Below, one piece after another: positions 49,790-61,977 of a stretch of 64,000 nucleotides of DNA. The notes below the pieces were generated by a model, which saw nothing but the letters and a program-made list of their open reading frames with translations, was not told where the DNA came from and ran no database searches. A program made the translations under genes and the position numbers. Location: assembly GCA_026874595.1 (NCBI GenBank), contig CM049306.1, positions 59,588,019 through 59,652,018 of the forward strand. Direction: 5' to 3'. Within the stretch, counting starts at the first letter, position 1. Each line of letters begins with the position of its first letter. The DNA is from Sipunculus nudus. Its lineage: Eukaryota; Annelida; Sipuncula; Golfingiida; Sipunculidae.

Positions 49790-51190
49790 AGTTACACAAA
49801 AAAACATTTTTTTCAAACAACCCATAAATGGGCCGAACTATTAAAACCATGGTTATCACGGAAAGGTACTTCTGAATGTATTAAAATCAACATACCTGTA
49901 AACCTATAAAACGGTGATCCTGTAAAGGGTCTCAGGTCTTTGTGTCAACTCAACAGAAAAATGCTCCCTAATAAGAGATTCATATGGACATGCGTTCCAC
50001 GCTTTAATTTAAAATCTTTACATTCTTTTGAAAGAGTAAAATTCCTTAACAGGCGATATAATGGAAATGGGGTCGCCTCCTGAAAAAGCGTGACAGGCGA
50101 AAAATGGTTTGCTGAACATTTGAAGAGGGTTAGGGTAAAGACATATCAATAGTCCATTTCATTTTGGAGATAATAAGAATCACCACAATATATATTTTCT
50201 TACAAACCATAATAACAACGGACCATTCCTTTGTCCCCGTGTGGAAGCCACCCATTGGAATTATTTGTTCTGCCACTCGCAAGGTGAACTCGTGTTATTG
50301 AAGCATGACAGTGTTCACACATGAAACGCATACACGTGACATATGACTGATATTAAAGAAGATTCTGATGGAGACCTGTACGCCCTGACTACAGATTCTA
50401 GTTTGTTATCAATTTAAAGATGTACTGGTGATATTTTTTCATGTTTCACCGTCCCTACAGACATCGGATCTTAAAAAAAATATATGTGAACCCCCCGACC
50501 CCACCCCCACCCAACCCGAATGATAATTAAGTTGTGGGGCTTCTTTTTGAAAAAAAAAATCATAAAACACATGACTTGGCCGAACTTTTGAAACCATTGT
50601 TATCATGGAAAGATATTTTTGAATGTATAAAAATCAACATACCTGTAACCCAAAAAAATATTTGTCAAACGGTGGACACATCACTGGACTCAGTGCCCAG
50701 TGTTGACCAAACTGAAAACAGTGGCGGATCCAGGATTTAGGAAAAGAGGGTCCAACCCAGGAGGACTAATGAAAACCCAAAAAAAGTCCCCAGATCTGGA
50801 AAAGAGGGGGTCCAGGCCGCAAAATTTTGTCTGCAGCCCTTAAAAAAAGTTGCTTCTCATGAAAAAAAGGAGGGGGGGGGGGGGCTCCGGACCCCTGACC
50901 CCCCCCCCCCCCCCGGATCCGCTTCTGTGAAAAGCCCTCGCATTGAAAGCGGAGTCATATGGTCTTTGGATTAAAAACCTTTACTTCCTTTTGAGAGCGA
51001 TAATTCCTTTAGAGGCGTTACAAGGGATATGGGGGATCAATGGGGATTGAAGTAGACCCGCGTGACCGCGTGTTGCACGGTAACGCCTTTTGGGCAGGAC
51101 ATGGGCTCTGGCCGCGGTCTTAACAGGCCAGTGAAAAACCCCGAGGCGCCGCCTGAAAAAGCGTCACAGGCGTGGAGGACCTTGCAGCAC
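49790..51190 (+). repeat. Local direct duplication downstream of FG-GAP exon 6
   Basis: GGCCGAACT.TTAAAACCAT..TTATCA through AAAATCAACATACCTGTAA (49832-49908) recurs at 50578-50652. GCCTCCTGAAAAAGCGTGACAGGCG (50076-50100) recurs near 51149-51173. The second copy is interrupted by a GCGGATCC MITE and extra sequence. Confidence 0.6.
50722..50930. mobile_element. GCGGATCC-type MITE (copy 3)
   Basis: It starts GTGGCGGATCCAGGATTTAG and ends CCCCGGATCCGCTTCTG, the most complete pair of inverted ends among the three copies. Interior G- and C-runs face each other. It is inserted inside the second copy of the local duplication. Confidence 0.7.
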
Positions 51191-51879
51191 AAAAGAAATA
51201 GGAGCGCCTAATGGGGAAATATTAATTATTCAGCTTAATAAGGCATAATCCCGCAAAATAAAACAAACTTGTCCTAGAAGAGCACACCACCGATACGTCT
51301 GCCGAAATCAGAACGGAAGCAGGTAAACCGTGGTCTAGAAAAAAACCAACTCCGTATATTAATTTTATAGATGTCTCATGGAATCAAGGAAAATAGTTTT
51401 TAGGTCATGCCAAAAAAATTGATAAACATCGGCGTTGAAATCATCAAGGCCTGGCGGTTGGTTTCTAATTTTTCATTTCTATAAGAGCTTTTAAATATTC
51501 TTCCTCTGTATATTACTGGCATTCAAAAAGAAATTATTTTCATCGTCCAACTGTGCTGTTGGATACAGGTATCACCCAAACTTTCCTGCTTTTTCTGCTA
51601 TCTTATTATAAAACAATAGTTACATTATTTTGATGTATTATAATCACCCATTATAGCATCATATTTTCCTTTAATCTGTCTTATAATTCAGGGTTCATTT
51701 TAACGCCTTTCCGCCGGTTTCAGACGGGCAAACACATGCACGGAATGACATTTTTCAGTTTCTACTTATCCGTTTGAAAGGTGAACTCCCAGATGTTTCC
51801 CTTATCACAAATAATGAAACCTACTCCAAAAAAAAAAAAAAACCCAAAAAAAAAAACCGAAATATTACTTCGCATATTG

Positions 51880-52700
51880 GTAACTTGTAAAAACCCCAGC
51901 TATCCTGGTACCCAGCGCTATTATGGCTTCGGGTCGTTAATAAAATAATATAGCTCCATGTTCTGCATTAGCAGAAGAGCCGTATTAGAGCAGAGTATCA
52001 GTCTAGGTTAAGTAAACCTATTCCATGTGCGTTTGTTATGTGATGGGGATTTCATCCAGATCCCAGCCTTTTCCTGATTTGATTGGCTGGTACACATGTG
52101 ACATCATGGACTGAATTTTATCAACAACTCAGATCTAGTAATGCATGTTGTTTTTATTCTATGCTGAAAATTTGGGAATGACAGAGGCAGAAATACTGTT
52201 TTTTTACTGAGATCTAGAATTTTTAGTCACAGGGGATTTCCCAGTGTGTGACGTCACTGCCGAATTGAGAGTGCTCATAGATGTGCCCATAGTTTTTTAA
52301 CAAATCACACAACCTCATGTTTTTAGTGGAAAAATAGAAAGATTCCTCCAGGAATTGGGCTCATTTTATGTAAAATCTATATTAATATTTTTTTCATAGG
52401 CATTTATGTTATATGATAATATAATGAGATTTTGAATACGTTTGCTTGACCTCTAAACCCAAGCCCCATTCTTACTTTGTAAGGAAACACGCTATTGGCC
52501 AATTTGTTATGTTACATCGGCCTATATATAAAACATACTATCGGCCCATATATTAACATCATGCAGCAATGTCACAACGGAAGCGACTGTTTGAAAGTTT
52601 GATAGGATGATAGGATGCATCTATAGTGGAAAAAGCTAAATCTGTGCCTTTCCGTTGAATGGTGACGAACCTGTATTATATGTTTATGATTATAATTCAC
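51880..52700 (+). repeat. Segmental repeat shared with 27.1-27.5 kb
   Basis: 51880-52012 and 52465-52700 match 27070-27525 in order. About 450 bp at 52013-52464 interrupts the match; I could not decide whether it is an insertion here or a loss in the other copy. Confidence 0.7.
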
Positions 52701-53442
52701 TAGCTGATAGACCCGGTATACCGGGCTTATTACCGGGGTTGGAGAGATTTATTAACTGAGATGTGAAATGTTGACTCATTTTTTTTTATTCTAAAAGATA
52801 ACAGAAAATATAGGTTTTCAGTGGGAAACTGTCTCCATAAGATATGTATAAACATTTTGTCACGACTGCAGAATAACTCACGCACCTCTCTGAGGCACAA
52901 CACTTCTGTGATCAGAAAACGTTTCTATGTCCAGCTGCTTGTATCTTAATTTTGCCACTTACTTTTAATTTACATGAATCCTAAACATCATACCGTCCGT
53001 CCGTATAGACTCATAACCTGGTGGGGACAGTGCGTGAGTGATCCTGCAGTCGCTCCAATATTTTTAACAATTATTTTGTGGGGCTGTCCTCGTGGCAAGA
53101 AATTTATACCCCGCTATGTTTACCTTGAAGACCTGGTAAGTGATGATGTTTACATTGCAAACCGGAATGAGACGCGGGGGCATTCAGGTTTTCGATATTT
53201 GACTTGATTCTATCGTTGGACGTATAAAGATTAGGTTGATGTGAGGAACACATGAAAGATTTATTAAATGTACGTTGCTGTGTTTCATTGTAAATAATAT
53301 ACGAGGACACCTGCTGAATTTGTATGAAACGGAACTTGCCATTGTGTGGTTTGTCCTTGAAACATTAGTATCCTAATTTTTGTGAAAGTTTTAATAGTTT
53401 TCAACTGCATGAGAGAGAGAGAGAGAGCTGCGTTTCCTGCAA

Positions 53443-53502
<60 letters not shown>

Positions 53503-53850
53503 TTATACACCCGCTTGTCATGTCAAGTCGACATGTGGCTATAGTGACCTAGATCGTGACTATACCATCATGCACCTTTAAATCATACTGTAGATAAGAT
53601 AAATAACATAAATATCAAATGTCACAGATTTAAGCAACATAAGGACTTTATTACATGGATCGAAATGCTTTGATTAATTAATCGCATCGTTTGATTAGGA
53701 ATACGTATAAAGAAGATACTCCGAAGACAGCTGTAAGGTGCGAGAGTTTTGCTGTAATTATAACCGTAGCGGCAGATAATTCAGCGGAATCACACGTCGG
53801 CAAATACGGCAAATTAAATAAGGATACTTGCGTTGTCATGCATACAGAAA
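52701..53850. other. Stretch without a recognised gene
   Basis: It contains ACCCGGTATACCGGGCTTATT (52711) of the kind seen in invertebrate dispersed repeats, and a (TA)n tract. The 77-codon frame at 52974-53207 has no recognisable domain. Confidence 0.45.
53446..53497. repeat. (TA)n microsatellite
   Basis: About 26 TA units; a short (GA)n lies at 53412-53427. Confidence 0.95.
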
Positions 53851-54370
53851 AAAACATTAAAGATATTCAAATTCGTTTTGGAATTACTGGTTCAGTCCCT
53901 ATATCGGATCTTGTACACCTGATATAAAACTTACACTTCACAGTGTACTTAGATATGGTTACACGGTAATTAGGGGGCTTACAGGGGTTGATTGGTTAAT
54001 TTCAATATCAATACGAGGATCAGTGCATTCGTGGGTGGACTTTCTTAGGTCAACCAAAGCAGGATATCAAGTTGGAGGTGATTGTGAAAAAATAGGAATT
54101 TCAAGAGTCTAAAAATAGGAATTTTATATTTAAAATAGGAAAAAAAAAATAGAATTGGTTTTGTATACAAGATGGCCTTATAAAACAGCGAACCCCCCAC
54201 AGCCATTTTATTCCACCAAAATAACTTTCATTGTTTTAATACATTCTTATTTTTAAAAAAGTTGGTTTGACAAATCTAATATTTGAAAATTGAATCTTTG
54301 TTTAACACTCTTCGCGGCTTACAAGGGGTATGGGGGAGGGGGAATTGTTTTTATTTTTTTACAGCAAACA
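53851..54370 (+). repeat. Segmental repeat shared with 28.6-29.1 kb
   Basis: It shows the same series of landmarks as 28612-29130 (CTATATCGGAT, TTCGTGGGTGGAC, CCCCCCACAGCCATTT), about 80-85 percent identical by eye. Confidence 0.75.
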
Positions 54371-56345
54371 TTATCCGCGTGGGCAAAATTCCTGACGGTA
54401 AAGAGCTTGGGTTATTTTCGCAAATTCGACGAAAAAAACATAGGTTGACGTCAAAAACTACAATTAAGGGTATACCGACTAATGACTGCTCTACGTCCGA
54501 TCTTGTACAGCCATGTAAAGACTGTGCAATTTTCAAACAGATGAATGCATCTTCTCTGAAATATTAAGTTCTTTGACATTTAGGGTGCACCAAATTCCAT
54601 AACCGTGTAGACATTTCGGTAAAACTATTGGTTTATAAAGGTGCACTTACTACTGTCAGCGAATAAAGGCCACAAGTCCCTACTCCAGCTCCAGCCGTGA
54701 TAGCCCGACTCAGTAGGCAATCGGATGGTTGGGCTGGTCAGCCTACTCGAGTCACAAGTAATCTCGAGGAATGTATCGCAGTGGTCTTGCATCAGGTTGA
54801 ATTCATATTGTGGTACACGGCCCATAATCTCAATATTATGCTAAAAATGATGAATTAACACAATAGTATACATACATGTGAGCTCACAACCCAGAATGGA
54901 CACGGGCCACTTCCTGTATCGCTTGCTAGCTGCCTGCGTCCTGTAACCCGTGCGAGCCATGCTTTTGTTCATGTGGTCAAAATAAATAGTTTACAAATAA
55001 GGTTTTAGAAAATAAGGTATTAGGTTCCCAGTATAAGTTAATTCTAAACCAGGTTTCGATATAATATTTCCTTAATTCCACAAAAGTATATTATTTCATT
55101 TATCAATATATATTTCATATGCAATATATAGATATTATTATCTGAATAACGGGGGCCTTTTGCCAGCCTATCTCAAATATTAAGTAAATAATGAAGAGAT
55201 CGACCATATAGTGAGAAAAACGCCAGGAAAATGTCAGATAAGTAATAGTTATAAGGAAATGACCAAGAAAAGTAACAAATTTAACACCAATAGCAATTCA
55301 AGCGCCAGTGGTCTGTTTGAGTGTTCGTCAGTACTTTACTGGCTACAAATTTGAGCAATCGATTTTAAACTTTCAGGGTTGATTGACACTCAAAAGACCT
55401 AGAAGCCTATTATTTTTTGTCAATATAGGTCAAAGGTCAAGGTCATTTTGCAGGAATCACTGGGTAACTTTCACATATCCAATATCGGATCGATTTCTGG
55501 AACCTGTATGTGTATATATTAAATAGGTAAATTTTCAATGTGAAGTTCATCAAAACACGTCAAAATCTTATTTCCCTTAGAACTTTGTCAATATTGATCC
55601 AATCTTCACAAAAACTATGGCTCATTTTCTTTCTCTTTGACGTCTTTATGACATGATCTAGTTATCTTTCTTCCAATCTGAGTCAGAATTTTTCCTTCAC
55701 ATTTTGTCTTAAACAATAACAGCCACATAAACTGTACCTCATTTTTTGTCTCACTGCCCTTACTGGCCTTGACCTTGGTATTACTGTTTGTCTGAATTCC
55801 GGCAAGCGCGTGACCTCTGGTCGTCTTGTTTGTTATTTGAGGTATTTAAAAGGATTATTGTGTCTTGCAATCGTTCGCTTCACCCGTCGTTTTTCGGGTT
55901 TTTTTTTTCTTCGGGTTGAAGCCGCTTCTTCGTTTCCGTGTACCGCCGAGCTCACCTGAATAAGGCTTAATGGATAAAACTTTATTGTAATGGAACTGAA
56001 CTGGTGTCAAGAAATATTGGAACTAATAAACCGTATCATATATTTGCAAACCCATGTGAACCTTACCCCCCGTAAACGAATATCCGGAGAAACGACCAAA
56101 ACATATTTTGGGGTTTTGACCACAAATGATGTCCTTTTCTATGGGTTTTCGTGCAGGTAATATGCTTACAAAAGGGTTTTATTAACACCATTGAACTCAA
56201 CATAGTGTGTACTTTCTTAAAACTGAATTATGTACAATAAGATTTGCCAATCTTCATTACTCGGAGTTTGACCAAGCCTAGTTAATGAACCTTAAACATG
56301 CCGAGGGTTTACCTAATTGGTTATTACCTGGTGCTTAGTGTCAGA
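54371..56345. other. Stretch without a recognised gene
   Basis: It includes a match to 37137-37195 at its left, a diverged match to 23960-24120 at about 54850-55000, and otherwise unique AT-rich DNA. I could not find further FG-GAP exons. Confidence 0.5.
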
Positions 56346-56651
56346 GGCGTCAACATATATCCCCCCCACACACACACACACACATTTTGGCAAGGGGGAT
56401 GGTCAATGTAATCATCCCCCTGCTATTCAGGGGATAATATTTATATATTGCAAATGATATATATTAACAATTAGAATTATAGACTTTGGTTCCATTTATG
56501 AGTTTACTATGATATATTTAAGCTAAACCTGGTTTAGAATTACCTGACACTGGAAAAATAAAAACTTATTGTCTAAAACCTTATATTAATTCTAAAATAT
56601 TTGAAATGTGAGTTAGTTAATATATTTTAAAATGTGTCAGCCAGACGCTTA

Positions 56652-56697
<46 letters not shown>

Positions 56698-56787
56698 GTG
56701 TGTGTGTGTGTGTGTGCGCGTGGTGGGTGGGTGGGTGGCTGCGAGTCAACTCCCCCCAACCCCCACCCTGAAAGATAAATTGACGCC
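56346..56787. mobile_element. GGCGTCAAT MITE (copy 3)
   Basis: It begins GGCGTCAACATATATCCCCC and ends GATAAATTGACGCC. Internal CTAAAACCTTA and GTGTCAGCCAGACGCTTAAA, then (TA)n at 56658-56693 and (TG)n, match the other copies. Confidence 0.65.
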
Positions 56788-57330
56788 AATGTTAGTGCCC
56801 ACTGGATAATGAGAGCATCAAGCATGAACTTTTCAGCTAAACTGTATTATTATAACATATCAAGACATTACCCCATAAAAAATGATTAAGGTGACACTCC
56901 AGGATTGAGGAATTAATGGTTTCATAATATATGTCAACAATAAAACCATTACACTCAAGGACCTTCTTGTCTTATTTTGTTTAAATTTTTATTTTATTTT
57001 ATTTTTTTTTGCTTAAAAGGTGTGTGTGTGTGTGTGTATGTGTGTGTGTGTAGCTGCGAGTCAACTCCCCCAACCCCCACCCTGAAAGATAAATTGACGC
57101 CAATGTTAGTGCCCACTGGATAATGAGAGCATCAAGCATGAACTTTTCAGCTAAACTGTATTATTATAACATATCAAGACATTTCTCCATAAACGTATGA
57201 TTAAGGTGACACTCCAGGATTGAGGACTAAATGGTATCATAATATATGCCAACAATAAAACCATGACACTCAAGGACCTTCTTGTCTTGTTTAGTTTAAA
57301 TTCAAATAGTTCACAGATGGACAAAAAAAG
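56697..57330 (+). repeat. Tandem duplication of ~315 bp upstream of exon copy B
   Basis: (TG)n-GGCTGCGAGTCAACTCCCCC...GACCTTCTTGTCTT occurs at about 56700-56980 and again at about 57018-57290. It includes the right end of the MITE. The region upstream of copy A at 39166-39400 has only one unit. Confidence 0.75.
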
Positions 57331-57574
57331 AAACAATCATGAATGTAAGAACTATATAAATTAAGATATATAATAATTCATCTTAACAAAGTTACTCGAT
57401 ATTCGTAAAGTAGTCCAGATACAGAAAATTCTCCTCTAGGACAGGTGCAAGACGAAAACATTATCTGACCTAATCTTTATGAGACGTCTGGCACGTGCCT
57501 ATGTCACGGAGTTTTTAACGTAGCCTGGCATACAAGTACTCCATACGCCTCATACACCTGGTACATTCGACATC

Positions 57575-57865
57575 ATGTCTCGTATCTGGCTCGTGTTTCT
57601 GGCAATAGGCCTGTCCACAGCAGAATGGACATTACGGGGGGAACTTTTCGTGGACAACCCCTCGTTTACAAATGTGTTTACCCATAAGAACCCTGGAAAT
57701 CCTCAAAGGGAGTTCAGTCTCCTAGTAACTTCATTCAACCCCGCACCCTTCAGTCAAGAAGATCTATTCGTCTACAGGTACATTGGGGAAAATCTGGACA
57801 ATTTGGAGCTGACGTTGCCACAGTCGTTAACATCTGTATTTGAATGGCCCAGAGAATCGCGTCAG
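57575..57865 (+). CDS. Duplicate first exon (copy B) of the FG-GAP-like protein, intact
   Basis: 97 codons begin MSRIWLVFLAIGLSTAEWTL with no stop before the donor CGTCAG|GTACCA. It is nearly identical to 39916-40206 but has Lys and Gln where copy A has stops. The 155 bp upstream (57420-57574) is almost identical to 39760-39915, so a promoter may have been copied too. No exon 2 follows: homology to the copy A side ends at about 58245, and no matching exon is seen up to 64000. It is either an orphan exon, part of a tandem gene cut by the Gypsy insertion or rearrangement, or a haplotype artefact. Confidence 0.7.
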
Positions 57866-58996
57866 GTACCAGGTACGGTCAACAAAGTGAGCTGTATAAG
57901 TATACCAAACATTCAGAAATATATGAAGTGAAAAACTCATATATTATATGAGTTTTGCATGCTAATAAATTGACAATACTGTAAAACCGAGGAACATACG
58001 TTTATACATATTTAGTTTGAGCTTAGAAGTCTAACTTGGTGTACTTATTTTGACCAAGAATACGCTTAAAGATACGATTCATCATGCAAGGCACGAAATT
58101 CATTTTGCAAGTATTTACAGCAGATGTATAGACACCACTTCAGGTATTGTATATGAATCAAGTAAAGACATTATAGCACATCACAGACAATTATAGCACA
58201 TCACTGGCATTATATTAAGTATATCACAGGCATTATTGCACTTCACAGTTATTATACATACACATGAGTGAGCTAATCTATACTACATCAAATATATACA
58301 ATTTCTATATCACTTACATCAAAGTGCTTTCTGTACCATTTTGCAATCTAATACTAGTGGGTATGAAGCCTTTCCTATATCTTGCTGTGCGGCAATGTTC
58401 AGCTCTTAGTCTTTTTCCCGACCTCAGGATATAATATATATAAACAAGACAGTTCATGTGTAGGATCAGCCCTGATAGACCGTGCCTTTCGTGTGACAGC
58501 AGTTATGTTCATTCCGCAGCTTTACATTCTTGAGACCCAACTTTATCCCTGCATGAACAATTCTTCCCAGTTTGTTTTTGGATGCTGTATTGCAATTTCC
58601 GAACTAGCTTGTATAGCTGAATGGTACACTGACTGAATCACGGACATATAACAAAAAGTTCCATTATTTTCGTGAATGCCACCATTTGCACTTGATAAGC
58701 ACGTATACACAGTTGATTTCCTTAACTTGCTATCACAGTATATCAGTAGATTGTATGGTTTGTTTGTCTGTCACATAAGTAATATGCATCTTCATGCGCA
58801 TTTATGAGCTGACGGTCGTTTTCCCTTTGAAAATTAACAACTGTCCTTCACATGATTTCTAGGTTTCATATTATTTTTATAACATTTCAATATTAAAAAC
58901 GTTTTCCAGGGTTCTTTATTGTCATCCCTGACTTAACGTGATAACTCTACAACGGATATATCCTATAAAACAATAGGATGGGTTACGCTCGCCACT
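57866..58996. other. Flank of exon copy B
   Basis: 57866-58245 matches 40207-40600. The rest, including GTAGGATCAGCCCTGATAGA at about 58459, looks like dispersed-repeat sequence without a gene. Confidence 0.45.
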
Positions 58997-60073
58997 TGAT
59001 TTCACTAATCAAGAAATTAGATCCCGGTCATTACAGGTGACATTTCCAGGTTCTTTTAAGGACGTGTATAAAAATACCAGACAATCATACACCCAGATCA
59101 ATAGAAACTATGAGACATCAGGTTAAATTCACAAATATAATTCAAGACAATACTTACAGAGACATAGATGTGAGTGTGTGTGCGTTGATGTGTCAATACG
59201 ACAGTCCTCCACATTAAAAATACAGGATATTTACTGAGTCCATGGTTTGTATAAAAAACAATAAAGTCCAGTTCCTTCAGAGATCTCTGGTTACTGTTTT
59301 GTGTAGAATCTAGCGTATGGTTAGTACCATATAGTCTTTCTGAGTTTGGCGATCTTCAACTGATCTGCTTGACAGCGACCTGGGTAGGTTTACGTTCACA
59401 CGAACGGTAATAACTCTCTTTGTTTACATATGAGCTTAGAGTCCTTGACCTTACTCGTGTAGCAATTGTTTCACGGCTTACAGCGATTATGTATCTAGGT
59501 CAAGCTGAACTAGGCCGGCAGGTGACGCGTGCGCACTTACTTTACCGCCAATACGATGCTCTGTCGGCAGCACGGCTGTGATCTCGTGAGCTGGGCCCTT
59601 GCCTCATGTAGAAGCTTGCTTCTATGCCGTTCCTTGCGGGTTTAAGCGTTTCAATGTTCTTTCTGCCGTACGTGCGTGCTGCCTCTTCAAGCTTCCAGAC
59701 CCAACTGAACCTGCGTCCCGCGTCTCTCCCTGAACTCTGACGTCACAATCGCCTGTGCACTGTGTACGGCGATCCGGTTCTCTGATTGGCTTATGGCTCA
59801 AGTGTCCCATATAAGGATATATGTGACCTAGAATGACTGCTAGCGTCACCATGGCGACCCACATACCAGATGTAATACACGCAATGCGTGACACAGATAA
59901 ACCAGCTGATAGCCGATGGGATTTCATACAAGAATACACAATATATATATATACAATCAAGACCTGTCAACGCTTTAGGATGACGCTCCACGTCAATATC
60001 AATAGAGAACAGACTTCGTTAAACTATGATACAAAACACCGTACATATTGTCACGGATTTTCTGGTGAAATCA
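58997..60073 (-). repeat. 3' LTR of the Gypsy element (proposed)
   Basis: The 1077-bp block starts TGATTTCAC and ends GTGAAATCA on the plus strand, a 9-bp inverted pair with TG...CA ends. It lies directly against the polypurine tract. Without the other LTR in the window the borders are inferred. Confidence 0.55.
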
Positions 60074-60085
60074 CCCCCTCCTTTT
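60074..60085 (-). other. Polypurine tract of the Gypsy element
   Basis: AAAAGGAGGGGG on the minus strand immediately precedes TGATTTCACC, the proposed LTR start. Such tracts prime plus-strand DNA synthesis in LTR elements. Confidence 0.6.
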
Positions 60086-60288
60086 AAAGAAAATACACAG
60101 TATTTTCTCGATACATCGTATCGTTCTATCTCACAGGGTCCAGCTAAACATATTTACATATAGCAATACATAGCAATACATTAGGGTCATGTAACAAGTT
60201 GTCATTAGTACATGCCCACGGTCTATGACACGGCAAAATCCTGTACATGTTTAGACTTAACTGGCTCAACATTATAGCTCATTACATC

Positions 60289-61740
60289 CTAACACTCAGG
60301 CAGTCTGCTAAGAAATTCAGGTCCATGGTTTAGTTTACCTGACACTACTTCAATATCAAATCTAAACTCTTGTAGAACCAGTGCCCATCTCATTACTCTC
60401 TTATTAGCACATTTTGATTTGCTAATACACTTAAATGGTTTGTGGTCGGTCTGAATGATGAACGGTCTACAAGCCAGGTACATCTCAAATTTCTGTACAG
60501 ACTATACAATTGCTAATGACTCTTTCTCGATGGCGGAGTAATTTCTCTCCTTGGGCAATAGTTTACGACTGGCATAAGCTACTGGGTGCATGATCCCCTC
60601 GTGTCTTTGCATCAGGATACAGCCAATACCCACATCAGATGCATCACATTTCAAATAAAATCATTTACTGAAATCAGGTAGCTTCAGTATGGGAGGGTCT
60701 GACAGTTTAGCCTTTAGAGAACAGTACGCGTTCTCGTGTATGGGTTTCCAGTCTAGTTTGTTAGGTTGACCTTTCCGCGTTAGATCAGTCAAGGGGACCG
60801 CTATTTCCGCATAGTTTGGCACGAATTTTCGATAGTACCCTGTAAGACCTAGGAATGCTCGCAAAGCCTTCTTTGTCTTAGGTCTATCAGTGCTCTGTAT
60901 TCTCTTGAGCAAAACCGGATTAGTGGCCAAGTTGCCCGTGCCTACAAAGTGTCCCAAAAACTCTAAGCTCTGGTAGCCTATGAAGGTTTTAGCTGGTTTA
61001 GCTGCTAAGTTTGCACATTCTAGTCTAACTAGCACTTCTCTAAGAGTTCTTAAGTGCACGTCCCAAGTCTCTGCGTGTATTAACACGTCATCTACATAAC
61101 ACACTACATTCGGCATGTCGCTGAACATTTTCCGCATCATGCGGGTGAAAACCGTTCCGGCAATTACCAGGCCGAATGGCATAACCCTAAATTGGTAATG
61201 GCCATCGGGTGTAACAAAGGCCGTCTTATCCCTGGATTCCTCAGAAACAGGGATCTGCCATTAACCTTTCGTCAGGTCAAGCTTTGTAAAATACTGGCTT
61301 TTCGCGACTTCGACAAAAAGTGTTTCCGGATCCGGCATGGGTTCAGGATCGAACACGACTGATTGGTTCAGCTTTCGGTAGTCTATCACGAATCTAGTCT
61401 TACCGTCAGGTTTCCTAAGCAGGATACAGGGGGACGCATAGCTAGAATCTGACTGTTCAATAATGCCTAAGTTTAACATATTTCCTGGATTTCTGTTCGC
61501 ATTGTCTCTCGCAGTTCAAAAGGCACCCTATAGGGCCTAGTTTTTACAGGTACATCAGATGAGAGTTTAATGCTACATTCTACAACATTGGTGAGCTTCG
61601 GTACATCTGTGAATACATCCCCATATTGCCTAAGCAGACTGAGTATTTCACGGCGCTGACGCTTGCTTAGGTCGGCATTTACCTGAACATCTCGCTCAGT
61701 CTGGCGGCGCGCATACGACGGTAACGACATGTGGGCATCC
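60289..61740 (-). pseudogene. Gypsy pol: reverse transcriptase and RNase H region (broken)
   Basis: RT motifs: IIEQSDSSYASPCILLRKPD, FVIDYRKLNQ, YFTKLDLTKG, MPFGLVIAGTVFTRMM, CYVDDVLIHA (catalytic YVDD), LEFLGH, FLGLTGYYRKFVPNYA. RNase H shows FIIQTDHKPFK and MRWALVLQEF. Breaks: frameshift near 61480, stop at 61261-61263, stop at 60661-60663 and a further stop near 60507. Between the last two stops the frame shows [13 protein letters not shown] and [20 protein letters not shown], the RNase H core. Confidence 0.88.
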
Positions 61741-61977
61741 TAATCTATCCCTTCTGGGTTTAACTCTCCGAAGACGGGAGGCTCTGTTTCACCGTCTACA
61801 CCGTCAGGATCATGTATGGAATCAGGTGCGCCCTTGACTACCGCTGCCAGAATATGCTGGGGCTAGTTCCTAGCAGGGTGCCGTTTCAGCATATTCACGT
61901 GGAAGGTTTTAACCTTATCGCCAATCTTAATTCGATAGTTTAAGTCCCCAACCCTGTTTACAATAGTATAGGGGCTT

